Shown here: positions 1 through 12,499 of the stretch, in pieces | How the letters are laid out: each line of letters begins with the position of its first letter | Numbering within the stretch: the first letter of the stretch is position 1 | Assembly (NCBI RefSeq): GCF_002575655.3 | Contig: NC_053037.3 | Location: 325,403,294-325,467,293 of the forward strand | DNA length: 64,000 nt | Source: Aegilops tauschii subsp. strangulata | Taxonomy: Eukaryota; Streptophyta; Magnoliopsida; Poales; Poaceae | Direction of reading: 5' to 3' | Made by a program: the position numbers and the translations under genes | The notes under the pieces: generated by a model | The model's database searches: none | Seen by the model: the letters and a program-made list of their open reading frames with translations, nothing else | Told to the model about the DNA's origin: nothing

Positions 1-1711
1 ATCTACCACAACTTTTTGTTCGTTTGCCCAAATCCAACGAAACCAACGCCCACTTCTTCGTTATGATCCCCTCTATCCAGATAATCAACTCAAACCTGTT
101 TTTGAAAGTTTTAAAATTTGAATTCAGATAGATTTGTGTTTGAACTTCGTTTGATCATAACTTGAGTTTTATAACTCCGTTTTAGTTGATTCTTTTTGCA
201 AATCGAAACTCTTGATCTAAAATTTCTAATAAGGCCAAATACACATAATTTTGGTACTATTAGAAATTGTTTTATGTTGCAAGAGTTATTTGGTTTTGAT
301 GTTTTCCAATTTGTCTTTTTCGTTCTTTGTGATCTTTTGAGTGATTGCTTATGTGTGGTTACTATTGCTTGCTTACGATAGATTGACCGGAGTGTGACGA
401 GTAGAACTATCAAGAGTTTGAGTGCGAATCATCTTCATCAACAGTACAGGCAAGTTCACACTTTGATCATACCCCTTTACTACCCAGTTTTATTGCATTA
501 GATCAATCCTCAAACAATTGCATGGTTAGGATCTGATTTAAATGGTGGGTTTGGGAAGTAGATGAGGTAGTACCTATTCACCTGTTTATTATCAAACCCT
601 GGGAGTTACTTTTACGTTATGCTTATACTGCTATGCTATGATCGTAGACGTGGATTGGGTTTGAGTGTATCCATGACAGATGTGAGATTGTTAATTAAAG
701 GTTCAACTTAAGGTGGCAACTTAAATACACATCTGGGTGGATTGAGGCACCTGGGGAATTCCAGTGATTGCCTGTATTTTTTGGAAATCCCGGGGTACCG
801 TGTGATTGTCCTATGGACTGCCACCCAGGCTCAAAGGGATCATGAGATTATTCATGCTAGAAACTTCCGTGTGCAGTCACAAGCTATTATGGGCTCTAGC
901 ATAGTTGATTAAGTCGTGTGAACTCTTACAGTGGTAGACTAGCACATGTAGGGGATGTAGGTGGTACTGTCTACCCATCGTAAGGTGCTAACGCTTCTGA
1001 AAGACTGTGTCTCAGTCATCCGTTTCTCAAACACCATGTAGTGCGAGAAATCCAACGGAGGAGATCGAGTCTTGTGGGGAAAAGTGCGCAAACCTCTGCA
1101 GAGTGTACAAACTAATCATGATTAGCCGTGTCCCCGGTTATGGACATCTTGAGTATCTGGTTCTTGGATTATCATGTTGATCTCATCACTCTATATAATT
1201 AATTTGATGGGTTGTTAACTTTTTAATTGGGATTGAGAGGGGGTTTACCTTCTCAATGTTTTCAACAAACTTTGTAGTTAAATAAAATATATTCCTTTGC
1301 AGTAGGGAAAAATTGGCTTTTCACAAAAACATTATAACCATAGAGCTTTTCCACCAACCATATATGCATGTAGTGATAGCCAATATTCATCATTGCTCTA
1401 CAGTGTGAATTTGCCAGTGCATTCAATGTACTGACCCTTTGTGGCTGCAACGTCTCATGTTGCAGGATTCTACGACGAGTAAGTGATACGTTAGGTTACG
1501 ATTTCTACACTCAACTTTGCCGTGGGTGTTGATGGGAATCCACAACCTTGTTGTTACTTCCGCTATTTGGATTGAGGTAATAGTTTTTACGTTATTTTAT
1601 ACATGTGATTTACCTCTGTTATAAATCCTCGAGTACTGTGTGTGTCAGCATACTGATCCAGGGATGACACTTAAGCACAGAGACTTGACCGTCTGAGGTC
1701 GGGTCGCTACA
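1..1711 (+). repeat. 5' LTR of the Gypsy element (3' part only)
   Basis: Colinear with the last 1.7 kb of the LTR at 5259-8430, with scattered substitutions and few indels. It ends in gtcgctaca, directly before the aga spacer and the primer binding site. The first half of this LTR, with promoter and GC-rich leader, lies left of the window. Confidence 0.9.
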
Positions 1712-1714
1712 AGA

Positions 1715-1726
1715 TGGTATCAGAGC
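1715..1726 (+). other. Primer binding site, initiator tRNA-Met
   Basis: tggtatcagagc, complementary to the 3' end of plant initiator tRNA-Met, lies three bases after the 5' LTR. It is the expected priming site for minus-strand DNA synthesis. The same 12-mer occurs on the minus strand at 56194-56205 in the second Gypsy element. Confidence 0.9.
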
Positions 1727-2939
1727 ACATGTTGACTGTAGGACGTGACCCTAGAAACTGGCAAGCCCATAGGAAAGATTTTCTCTATAGCCTTCTTTTA
1801 AAAAAAGATCTTTTATTTCTCCTCTTTTCTGAGCTTATTCAAATATTCCCTTTTAGTGAGACCATACCCCTTTTCCCTTTTGACCACTCGAAGATTCGAC
1901 TGATGAGACCACTCCAAGAAGTACCAGATATCGGACAACTAAGACCATTTCAGAATGAAGAAGATTTTACCGTGCATTATACTAATGGAAACTACAACGG
2001 TTGGAGACATCCGAAGATTAGGAGAATCTGAAGACTCTGAAGAATCCCCAGATTTGTATGACCTAGGAAGGCTACCCTTATGGAACTTGGCAGACTATGG
2101 AAGTTGTCAATACCCGAGATCAAGGTGTATCGGAGAAATACCGGAGCATGGAGAGTTAAAAACTCAAATTTCTGTCAAGGAAAACCCTAAGGCAGGAGAT
2201 ATCAACTATGGAGAGATAGCTCATGGAAATGACAAGAGCAGAAACACGGCTATCCATGATGTTATCGCCCGCTTATGCTATTGTCACTGTGCTGAGTTAA
2301 GCATGCATTTCTTCGGAATGATTGGATGGTAGAAGGCTCATGGATCATCTGTCAGCAAAGGATGCACCTTTAACCTTAGCTGGTATATCACCAGGATCTG
2401 GAGTATTACATCAAGAAGTTTAAGATGGACCTGCAGGAAGCTATATTTGACAAAGAAGTATTTCGTGAAGAACTCAGGACCCAGAAGCTGAAAGTAGCCA
2501 AGCTGGAGGAGCAAAACCTCGAGATACCAGAGATTCGCCAAGAAGTGAAGGACAGTAGGACCGTGGTTCATACCAAGGATGTTGAAACCCAGAAGTTTGG
2601 AATGCAAACCAGAGGTATTGAAGGACGCCATGAGGGACTTCGCGTCAATAGTGATGATCTGACAAAAGAACTTGAGAAGGACAAGCACGATCGGAAAAAG
2701 CCATCGGAGACATGAACAAGACTGGAAGAGTTTGGCGACGTTGAAGATTTATTAACCTTTAGAAGACCAAACCTCTGTTATATACTTACATTAGATGCGA
2801 TGATTGTGAGCTGTCATTTGTTTGATGTTTTCCCGACAGCCACAAAATAAAAATCTGTCTTTTCAAAACTTTTGCTTGTATTGTGTGTATCCCTCTCTAT
2901 CTCTCTTATCCCACCCCAAACCCGTGGACCCAATAGAGG
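1727..2939 (+). other. Degenerate leader/gag-upstream region of the Gypsy element
   Basis: Short open stretches only. 1955-2332 and 2425-2715 (+) are open for 125 and 96 codons. The second is rich in Glu, Lys and Leu and could be a coiled coil. They are in different frames with stops between, so this looks like a decayed N-terminal or accessory coding region. No domain recognised. Confidence 0.45.
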
Positions 2940-3893
2940 ATGAATGGAGATGAGCTTATATTTTCTGGACCGATGATTCAATTGGAGATGGACCGATGGA
3001 TTCAGAACATGGAGGATCATATGGAGAATAACACTATAGCCGGAAAGGATATGACCCAGCATGCTCTTCAGTGTTTTGAAAGAAGTGCTGCTACTTGGTG
3101 GAGGATGTACCAAACCATCAATGGATGGCAAGGAGTAACCACTTAGAAAGAATTTAAGTTGACTTTGCCAAAGTCTCGGTTTGTGTCCCAGAAATTGAAG
3201 CCTTATGGAAAGGATATGAAGGAACCCTGTGCATACAAGCTTTGTGGAGAAATAGGACACAACCATAAGGAACACAAGGATGAATGCCCTAATTGTGAAG
3301 GAAGTCACCTAGCTGAAGAATGCCCAACAAGGCAGATCACTTGTTTCTTGTGTAAAGGGACTACCCACTACCCTGCTCAGTGTCGCATTTACCCCATGGT
3401 ACAAAGAACCATCCAGCAGAAGAAAGAAGCAATGAAAGGAGCCCTCATGGAAATTTTAGAGGAATCTGTGATGAATGAAGAAGTGGAGGACACACCCAGA
3501 GAAGACCCAATTAAACCCTGCACCAAGTCCTGCTATTCATGTGGAGAAGAAGGACACATCTCCCAGAATTGTATGAATGGGGATCTAGTAGAATTACCGA
3601 CAGAGGAAGTAGAGTATGACCCACAGGAAATAGAAGCCCTGATTGGAACAGAAAAGTCCAGGAAGAGAAGTAGATTGGATTCCCGGAAGGACCTGAGCCG
3701 TATCACCTGTTACAGGTGCAAGGAGTCAGGGCACTACCTCAGCAGTTGCCCAAAAAGGAAGCCGAGGACCCAAAGAGGCTATGTAGTCATAAGGAAACCA
3801 CGAGACTTGTCAGAAGTAATATGTTTTCGTTGTAATGAAGCAGGGCACTTTGCCAGGGATTGTCCCAAAGAGAAGGAGGCTAGTGTTAAATAG
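2940..3893 (+). pseudogene. gag with four or more CCHC zinc knuckles, one in-frame stop
   Basis: The open frame from 2940 has a gag-like stretch with a WWRMY motif, stops at a TAG at 3144-3146, and continues in the same frame to 3893 (about 317 codons). The second part carries four canonical CX2CX4HX4C knuckles (CFLCKGTTHYPAQC, CYSCGEEGHISQNC, CYRCKESGHYLSSC, CFRCNEAGHFARDC) and one or two irregular Cys/His clusters before them. Most plant Gypsy Gag proteins have one knuckle, so the multiplication is unusual. Gag packages element RNA in virus-like particles. The single amber codon is the only break seen in this stretch. Confidence 0.7.
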
Positions 3894-5258
3894 TTGAGTC
3901 TGTAAGAAGTATAGTAGTAGCAGTGGGAGCATTCCTTATATTATTAAGGTGTTGAGTTGAGGCATGTAATGGAAATGCAACATATTGTATCCATTTGAGA
4001 ATCAATAAAGTTAGCATCGTTAGTACTGATTGGATTTTATGAGTTGTTACTCTGTGAAGAAAGATTTTGACCATTTTCAAGGATATGAGAAATATGGTCT
4101 ATGGATGAGTTTGTGCATTTTAAGGGTGGTAGTACCCTGTGAGGAGATTTGACCCCTGGAAAGGATAAGGATATTTCACGGAGTGGATTTCGGACAAAAT
4201 AAGTACGAGTTTTATCTCGATATGTTGGATACCCCAAGAATATGAAGGGATGAAGTACTGTTGGATATAAAGGAGGTAGAATGTTGGAAATATGGAGCAA
4301 TTGTGACTCTATGATGAGTCTGAGTAATCACGTCTTGGTTTGGTGCCAATAGAAGGAAGAGAGACAATACAATTGGATGGATTTTAAGTATGCTAGGAAG
4401 CTGGAAGTTGGATGTTGGATTGAAGATCAGTTGCCCCGAGGATGAGTTCAAGGTTTACAAGTGATGAGATGGGCCATAACCCACAGGCCCCAGGACCTGC
4501 CAAGAAGCAAGCACACTCTTGCTGAAGGAAAAACCCCGGAAAAGGATATGCCTTTATCGACAGACGATTTCATAGGAGTAACGCAAAAACCTGTGAGTGG
4601 TGAAGAAACGATAGATGTTGGTTTGGCTTGCAGAACAATGGATTTATCCGAACTTAGTTCGTTGACAAGAGAAATTCTGCAATGCTTGTGAGGATGACCG
4701 AGTGTTAGAATGCGAGATTCACTAAACCGTATACAGGGTAACGATTTGGGTGCGGGATGGATTGATCACCATACCGACTTACTCTTATTGTTCGCCTTGC
4801 TATATGGGATGGTAAATCTGAGTGACTTACCTATAGTAGAGCGACGACGATATTAAACATTGTTTGAACCATAGAATGGTATAAGTATTTTCCCTGGCAC
4901 AAGGCAGTTTTTTTTCAATCGTAGGATATACGGTGAGGTTCAACCCAGACCCATTTCCTGCAGGAGAAACCATAATTGGATGACCGCCATGAGATATCGA
5001 TAGTTGATTAGTATTGGCACCAGACCCGTCAGCTAAGAAGACCCGGTCTTGGAAGAACCTTACCAAGGACACGGGAATTGAGAAAAAAGGTTATACCACT
5101 ACCGGAGGTGCCCAGAGAAAGAATTTTCCCGAGGGTCTGAGAAGACCGACACTGTTAAGAAGATGATCGATGGATTTTGAGAAGGCCCCAATCCTAACCT
5201 ATTTCTTTCTAGCCTCTCCGAATCTCGAGGATGAGATTCATTTTAAGGGTGGTAGGTT
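3894..5258 (+). other. Non-coding 3' interior of the Gypsy element with polypurine tract
   Basis: No pol-like frame on either strand; the longest open stretches are under 90 codons and match nothing I know. The last bases, aagggtggtaggtt at 5245-5258, are purine-rich and directly precede the 3' LTR, as expected for the plus-strand primer. The loss of pol marks the element as non-autonomous. Confidence 0.6.
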
Positions 5259-8200
5259 TGTAACATCCCAAAATTCTAAATTTTGGAATGTTATAATAAA
5301 TAGATAGATTTGATTGGTTGTTTGATTGATTGTGTGAAGTGAATGAAATTCAAAACTTTCTGAAAGTTAAATGAGAGGGAATAAAAGGACTTTCCCAAAC
5401 TTTCATTTTGCATTTATGATCTTCGTGAATTCAAATTCTTTTCAAATACAAAACCCTAGAGAGAAGATGACATGACTTCTTCCATTTAAATAAATGAAAA
5501 GGGTGTTTGAAAAATATTTGAATTCCATTTGGAAATATGTTTCCAATTCAGAAACTTTAAGCAACTCAATGATTTTCACGAGAGAAGATAATATAACTTC
5601 TTCAAAATATATGAAATATGAGTTGGAAGTTTTAAAGGAATTAAATTCAAAGTCCTTTTGAAATTATTTTCAATTTGGAGTTATTTGGCTTTTATTCAAA
5701 TTATTTTTCTTCAAAAATATAATATATGGAAAATAGGGTAACATGATTCCCTACATCAGAAAATTGGAGAGAAATAAATTTGAATTAATTTTGGTATTTT
5801 TTAAAAATGTTTTTAGTGGATTTTATTAGAGCAGGAGCACTGTTTGAATTATTTGAATTTGTGTGCATTTTATTTGACTTTACTAAAATGTTCATGTTGT
5901 AGAAAATCTTTTTCTGAAAATTTTGATATATTATATGCCTATATAATATTTTTATTTCTTTTTGTTTTTATTTGTTTTGTTTGTCTGGAAAAATCTTTAT
6001 TAAAAAAACTCCTTCCGCCGAACTGGGCCGGCCCAGCTCCTGCCAGGCCACGGCCCAGCCCAGCCGCGCGTCGCCCCGACCGCCGCCGACTCGGGACGGA
6101 GTCCCGAGCTCCGCCGACAGCGCCGCCGCCGCCGTGTCCATCGCGGACACCGCGTCCCGCCGCCGCCTTTGCCTGGCCCCTCCTCCACGCCACCGGCCGC
6201 CCCTCCCCCCTCCTATAAATAGCGCGGCCCCAGGCCCCTCTCTCTCTCTCGTCGCGCCGCCCCTCGCCTCGCGCCGCCGCCGCACTTGCTGCCGCCGCCG
6301 CCGCCCGAATCGCGCCGCTGCCGCTTGCGCTCGTCGCCGCTGCCCCGCGCCACCCGCACCGCCACCGTCCGCCGCCCGCAACCGTGCCCGGAGCCGCCGC
6401 CGTTCGTCCCGTCGCCACCGGACTCCGCCGCCGTCGACGAACCGCAAAAACCGCCGGTAACCGTCGCGAACCGCCGGTTTCTTTCGGTTTATTTTCTTTG
6501 TTTGTTTTTGTTCGGTTTTTGTTTAAAACCCAACGATTTTTCTTTTTAGTTAGATTATTTAGAGAGCGTCCGTTGTCTAAGCCTCCGGAGCGAACGTGTT
6601 CATAGATTAGGGTTCAGCAGTGAACGTTCATTGTTTAGTATTTTTCTTTTTCCTTTTAATTTTCAGCCAGGGACCTATCTGTGAATTCTTTTCTTACAGT
6701 TTAGTCCCTGACCTTCAATCTATGACATCTTTTTGTTCGTTTGCCCAAATCCAACGAAACCAACGCCCACTTCTTCGTTATGATCCCCTCTATCCAGATA
6801 ATCAACTCAATCCTGTTTTTGAAAGTTTTAAAATTTGAATTCAAACAGATTTGTGTTTGAACTTCGTTTGATCATAACTTGAGTTTTATAACTCCGTTTT
6901 AGTTGATTCTTTTTGCAAATCGAAACTCTTGATCTAAACTTTCTGATAAGGCCAAATACACATAATTTTGGTACTGTTAGAAATTGTTTTATGTTGCAAG
7001 AGTTATTTGGTTTTGATGTTTTCCAATTTGTCTTTTTCGTTCTTTGTGATCTTTTGAGTGATTGCTTATGTGTGGTTACTATTGCTTGCTTACGATAGAT
7101 TGACCGGAGTGTGACGAGTAGAACTATCAAGAGTTTTGAGTGTGAATCATCTTCATCAACAGTACAGGCAAGTTCACACTTTGATCATACCCCTTTACTA
7201 CCCAGTTTTATTGCATTAGATCAATCCTCAAACAATTGCATGGTTAGGATCTGATTTAAATGGTGGGTTTGGGAAGTAGATGAGGTCGTACCTATTCACC
7301 TGTTTATTATCAAACCCTGGGAGTTACTTCTATGTTATGCTTATACTGCTATGATATGCTCGTAGACGTGGATTGGGTTTGAGTGTATCCATCACAGATG
7401 TGAGATTGTTAATTAAAGGTTCAACTTAAGGTGGCAACTTAAATACACATCTGGGTGGACTGAGGCACCTGGGGAATTCCAGTGATTGCCTGTATTTTTT
7501 GGAAATCCCGGGGTACCGTGTGATTTTCCTATGGACTGCCACCCAGGCTCAAAGGGATCATGAGATTATTCATGCTAGAAACTTCCGTGTGCAGTCACAA
7601 GCTATTATGGGCTCTAGCATAGTTGATTAAGTCGTGTGAACTCTTACAGTGGTAGACTAGCATATGTAGGGAATGTAGGTGGTATTGTCTACCCATCGTA
7701 AGGTGCTAACGCATCTGAAAGACTGTGTCTCGGTCATCTGTTTCTCAAACACCATGTAGTGCGAGAAATCCAACGGAGGAGATCGAGTCTTGTGCGGAAA
7801 AGTGCGCAAACCTCTGTAGAGTGTACAAACTAATCATGATTAGCCGTGTCCCTGGTTATGGACATCTTGAGTATCTGGTTCTTGGATTATCATGTTGATC
7901 TCATCACTCTATATAATTAATTTGATGGGTTGTTAACTTTTTAATTGGGATTGAGAGGGGGTTTACCTTCTCAATGTTTTCAACAAACTTTGTAGTTAAA
8001 TAAAATATATTACTTTGCAGTAGGGAAAAATTGGCTTTTCGCAAAAACATTATAACCATAGAGCTTTTCCACCAGCCATATATGCATGTAGTGATAGCCA
8101 ATATTCATCATTGCTCTATAGTGTGAATTTGCCAGTACATTCAATGTACTGACCCTTTGTGGCTGCAACGTCTCATGTTGCAGGATTCTACGACGAGTAA

Positions 8201-8430
8201 GTGATACGTTAGGGTTACGATTTCTACACTCAACTTTGCCGTTGGTGTTGATGGGAATCCACAACCTTGTTGTTACTTCCGCTATTTGGATTGAGGTAAT
8301 AGTTTTTACGTTATTTTATACATGTGATTTACCTCTGTTATAAATCCTCGAGTACTGTGTGTGAAAGCATACCGATCCAGGGATGGCACTTAAGCACAGA
8401 GACTTGACCGTCTGAGGTCGGGTCGCTACA
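5259..8430 (+). repeat. 3' LTR of the Gypsy element, complete (3172 bp)
   Basis: Starts tgtaacatccc and ends gtcgctaca, giving the TG...CA ends of an LTR. It contains a strongly GC-rich block at 6000-6480 just after a TATA box, which is probably the transcribed leader. The right end abuts 8431, where a Copia LTR resumes in mid-sequence. Confidence 0.9.
6214..6222 (+). promoter_or_regulatory. TATA box in the Gypsy 3' LTR
   Basis: tataaatag, placed between a C-rich stretch and a CT-rich, GC-rich segment. This is the normal position of the LTR promoter driving the element's RNA. Function is inferred. Confidence 0.5.
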
Positions 8431-9506
8431 GCCCATAAGGCCCATATCTTTGCCGGGGTTGCCCGAAACTCCTTTCTGGTGACCCGATAAGTACCCAGTA
8501 CCCTCCGGAACACTTCCGTGTCCGAATACCATCATTCTATATATCAATCGTTACCTCTCGACCATTTCGAGACTCCTCGTCATGTCCGTGATCTCATCTG
8601 GGACTCCGAACAACATTCGGTCACCAAATCACATAACTCATATAATACTATATAGTCACCGAACGTTAAGCGTGCGGACCCTACGGGTTTGAGAACTATG
8701 CAGAGATGACCGAGACACCTCTTCGGTCAATAACCAATAGCGGAACCTGGATGCCCATATTGGCTCCTACATATTCTACGAAGATCTTTATCGGCCGAAC
8801 CGTTATGACAACATACGTAATTCCCTTTGTCCATGGGTATGTTACTTGCCCGAGGTTCGATCGTGGGTATCTTCATACCTAGTTCAACATCATTACCGGC
8901 AAGTCTCTTTACTCATTCCGTAATACATCACCTCATGACTAACTCCTTAGTCGTTTGCTTGCAAGCTTATGATGTGTATTACCGAGAGGGTGTGGAGATA
9001 CCTCTCCGATACTCGGAGTGACAAGTCCTAATCTCGATCTATGCCAACTCAACAAAGAGCTTCAGAGATACCTGTAGAGCATCTTTATAATTGCCCAGTT
9101 ACGTTGTGACGTTTGATAGCACACAAGGCATTCCTCCGGTATCCGGGAGTTGCATAATCTCATAGTCGAAGGAATATGTATTTGACATGAAGAAAGCAAT
9201 AGCAATAAAACTGAACGATCATTATGCTAAGCTAACAGATGGGTCTTGTCCATCACATCATTCTCCTAATGATGTGATCCACTTATCAAATGACAACACA
9301 TGTCTATGGTTAGGAAACCTTAACCATCTTTGATCAACGAGCTAGTCTAGTAGAGGCTCACTAGGGACACGGTATTTGTTTATGTATTCACACATGTATT
9401 TAGGTTTTCGATCAATACAATTCTAGAATGAATAATAAACCTTTATCATGAATAAGGAAATATAAAATAACAAATTTATTATTGCCTCTAGGGCATATTT
9501 CCTTCG
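8431..9506 (-). repeat. Copia 3' LTR, truncated by the Gypsy insertion
   Basis: Colinear with 15248-16322 of the 5' LTR of the same element, with visible substitutions. The inner end reads ccttcg where the partner reads ccttca. It is preceded on the minus strand by the purine-rich aagtgggagac. The rest of this LTR should lie left of the Gypsy element, outside the window. Confidence 0.92.
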
Positions 9507-12307
9507 GTCTCCCACTTGCACTAGAGTCAATAATACAGTTCACATCGCCATGTGATTAACATCAATAGTTCACATCACCATGTGACAAAAACCTAGAGGG
9601 TTTACTAGAGTCAATAATCTAGTTCACATCGCCATGTGATTAACATCCAAAGAGTACTAAGGTGTGATCTTGTTTTGCTTGTGAGAGAGTTTTAGTCAAC
9701 AGGTCTGCCACATTGAGAGCCATATGTATTTTGCAAATTCCATGTCTATAATGCTCTGCATGGAGCTGCTCTAGCTAATTGCTCCCACTTTCAATATGTA
9801 TCCAGATTGAGACTTAATGTCATCCAGATCGGTGTCAAAGCTTGCATCAACGTAACACTTTACGAGGAACTCTTTATCACCTCCATAACCGAGAAACTTT
9901 TCCTTAGTCCTCTTGGTACCTAAGGATAATTTTGACTGTTGTCCAGTGATCTACTCCTAGATCACTATTGTACCCCCTTGTCAAACTCTTGGCAATGTAC
10001 ACAATAGGTCTAGTACACAGCATGGCATACTTTATGGAACCTATGGCTGAGGCATAGGGAATGACTTTCATTCTCTCTCTATCTTCTGCCGTGGTCAGGC
10101 TTTGAGTCTTACTCAACTTGACACCTTGTGACACAGGCGAGAATGCTTTCTTTGACTGATCCATTTTGAACTTCTTCAAAACTTTATCATGGTATGTGCT
10201 TTGTGAAAGTCCTATCAAGCGTCTTGATCTATCTCTATACATCTTGATGCCCAATATATAAGCAGCTTTACCGAGGTCTTTCATTGGAAAACTATTATTC
10301 AAGTATCCTTTTATGCTATCCAGAAATTATATATCATTTCCAATCAACAATATGTCATCGACATATAATATCAGAAATGCTATAGAGCTCCCACTCACTT
10401 TCTTATAAATACAGGCTTCACCGTAAGTCTGTATAAAACCATATGCTTTGATCACCTCATCAAAGCCTATATTCCAACTCCGAGATGCTTGCGCCAGTCC
10501 ATAGATGGATCACTGGAGCTTGCACACTTTGTTAGCACCTTTAGGATCGACAAAAACTTCTGGTTGCATCATATACAACTCTTCTTTAAGAAATCCATTA
10601 AGGCATGCAGTTTTGACGTCCATTTGCCAAATTTCATAATCATAGAATGCGACAATTGCTAACATGATTCAGACTGACTTAAGCATCGCTACGGGTGAGA
10701 AGGTCTCATCGTAGACAACCACTTGAACTTGTTGAAAACCTTTCGCGACAAGTCGAGCTTTGTAGACGGTGACATTACCATCAGCGTCAATCTTCTTCTT
10801 GAAGATCCATTTATTCTCAATGGTTTGCCGATCATCGGGAAAGTCCACCAAAGTCCACACTTTGTTCTCATACATGGATCCTATCTCAGATTTCATGGCC
10901 TCAAGCCATTTATCGGAATCTGGGCTCATCATAGCTTCTTCATAGTTCGTAGGTTCGCCATGATCTAGTAACATGACTTCTAGGACAGGATTACCATACC
11001 ACTCTGGTGCGGAACGTGCTCTCTTCGACCTACGAGGTCCAGTAGTAACTTGATCTGAAGTTTCATGATCATCATCATTAGCTTCCTCTCTAGTTGGTGT
11101 AGGCATCATGGGAACGGATTCTCTGATGTGCTACTTTCCAAATTGAGAGAAGGTACAATTATCTCATCAAGTTCTACTTTCCTCCCACTCACTTCTTTCG
11201 AGAGAAACTCCTTCTCTAGAAATGTTCCGTTCTTGGCAACAAAGATCTTGCCTTCGGATCTATGGTAGAAGGTGTACCCAATTGTTTCCTTAGGGCATCC
11301 TATGAAGACGCACTTCTTTGATTTGGGTTCGAGCTTATCAGGCTGAAGCCTTTTGACATAAGTGTCGCAACACCGAACTTTTAAGAAACGACAACTTAGG
11401 TTTCTTGCCAAACCATAGTTCATACGGTGTCATTTCAACGGATTTAGACGTCGCCCTATTTAACGTGAATGCAGCTGTCTTCCAATGCATAACCCCAAAA
11501 CGATAGTGGTAAATCGGTAAGAGACATCATAGATCACACCATATCTAATAAAGTACGGTTACGACTTTCGGACACACCATTACGCTGTCGTGTTTCAGGT
11601 GGCATGAGTTGTGAAACTTTTCCACATTGTTTTAAATGAAGGCCAAACTCATAACTCAAATATTCACCTCCGCGATCAGATCGTAGAAACTTTATTTTCT
11701 TGTTACGATGATTCTCCACTTCACTCTGAAATTCTTTGAACTTTTCAAATGTTTCAGACTTGTGCTTCATTAAGTAGATATACCCATATCTGCTTAAATC
11801 ATCTGTGAAGGTCAGAAAATAATGATACCCGCCGCGTGCCTCAACACTCATCGGACCAAATACATTGGTATGTATTATTTCCAATAAGTCATTGGCTCGC
11901 TCCATTGTTCCAGAGAACGGAGTTTTAGTCATCTTGCCCATGAGGCATGGTTCGCAAGTATCAAATGATTCATAATCAAGTGATTCCAAAAGTCCATCTG
12001 CATGGAGTTTCTTCCTGCGCTTTACACCAATATGACCTAAACGGCAGTGCCACACGTATGTTGCATTATCATTATCAACTTTGCATCTTTTGGCATTAAT
12101 ATTATGAGTATGTGTATCACTACGATCGAGATTCAATAAACCATTCACATTGGGTGTATGACCATAGAAGGTTTTATCCATGTAAACAGAATAACATTTG
12201 TTCTCTAACTTAAATGAATAACCGTATTGCAATAAACATGATCTAATCATATTCATGCTCAACGCAAACACCAAATAACATTTTTTTAGGTTCAACACTA
12301 ATCCCAA
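9507..12307 (-). pseudogene. Copia pol remnant: integrase, reverse transcriptase, RNase H fragment
   Basis: Read on the minus strand. 12307-11534 encodes the GAG-pre-integrase zinc region (WHCRLGHIG, CEPCLMGK) and the integrase core, including TDDLSRYGYIYLMKHKSE and SDRGGEYLS; 11423-11106 continues it. 11109-10669 begins the RT (WLEAMKSEIGSMYENKVWTL), the YVDD catalytic box lies at 10354-10365, and 10302-9904 covers the C-terminal RT region (ILGIKMYRDRSRRLIGLSQS). RNase H is largely missing between about 9660 and 9900. Stops and frame changes separate all pieces, so no polyprotein can be made. Confidence 0.88.
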
Positions 12308-12499
12308 AGGTAGAGGGAGTGTGCGATGGTGATCATATCAACCTTGGAATCATTTCCAACACACATCGTCACCTCACTTTTAACTAGTCTCTGCAACTCC
12401 TGTTTCGAGTTACTAATCTTAGTAACTGAACTGGTATCAAATACCTAGGGGTTACTATGAACACTATTAAATTACACATAAATAACATGTATATCAAAT

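Larger units (their letters stand above)
1..8430 (+). mobile_element. Gypsy-type LTR retrotransposon, gag-only, 5' LTR cut by window edge
   Basis: Positions 1-1711 repeat almost exactly at 6720-8430, which defines two LTRs. The right LTR starts with tgtaacatccc and ends with gtcgctaca. The interior (1712-5258, 3.5 kb) has a primer binding site for initiator tRNA-Met, a gag-like frame with CCHC knuckles, and a purine-rich tract before the 3' LTR. I find no protease, reverse transcriptase or integrase, so the element looks non-autonomous. Its LTRs resemble those of the Gypsy element at 56210-58865. The sequence after its right end continues a Copia LTR, so it is nested in that LTR. Gypsy rather than Copia is inferred from the gag type and the LTR likeness. 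Confidence 0.85.

Noticed and set aside
1715..1726. tRNA-like sequences at the primer binding sites as tRNA genes
   Set aside because: Only 12-18 bases match tRNA 3' ends, next to LTRs; no full cloverleaf.
5844..6460. Overlapping long frames on both strands (up to 162 codons)
   Set aside because: GC-rich leader of the Gypsy LTR; Pro/Arg/Ala-rich translations in all frames show composition, not a gene.
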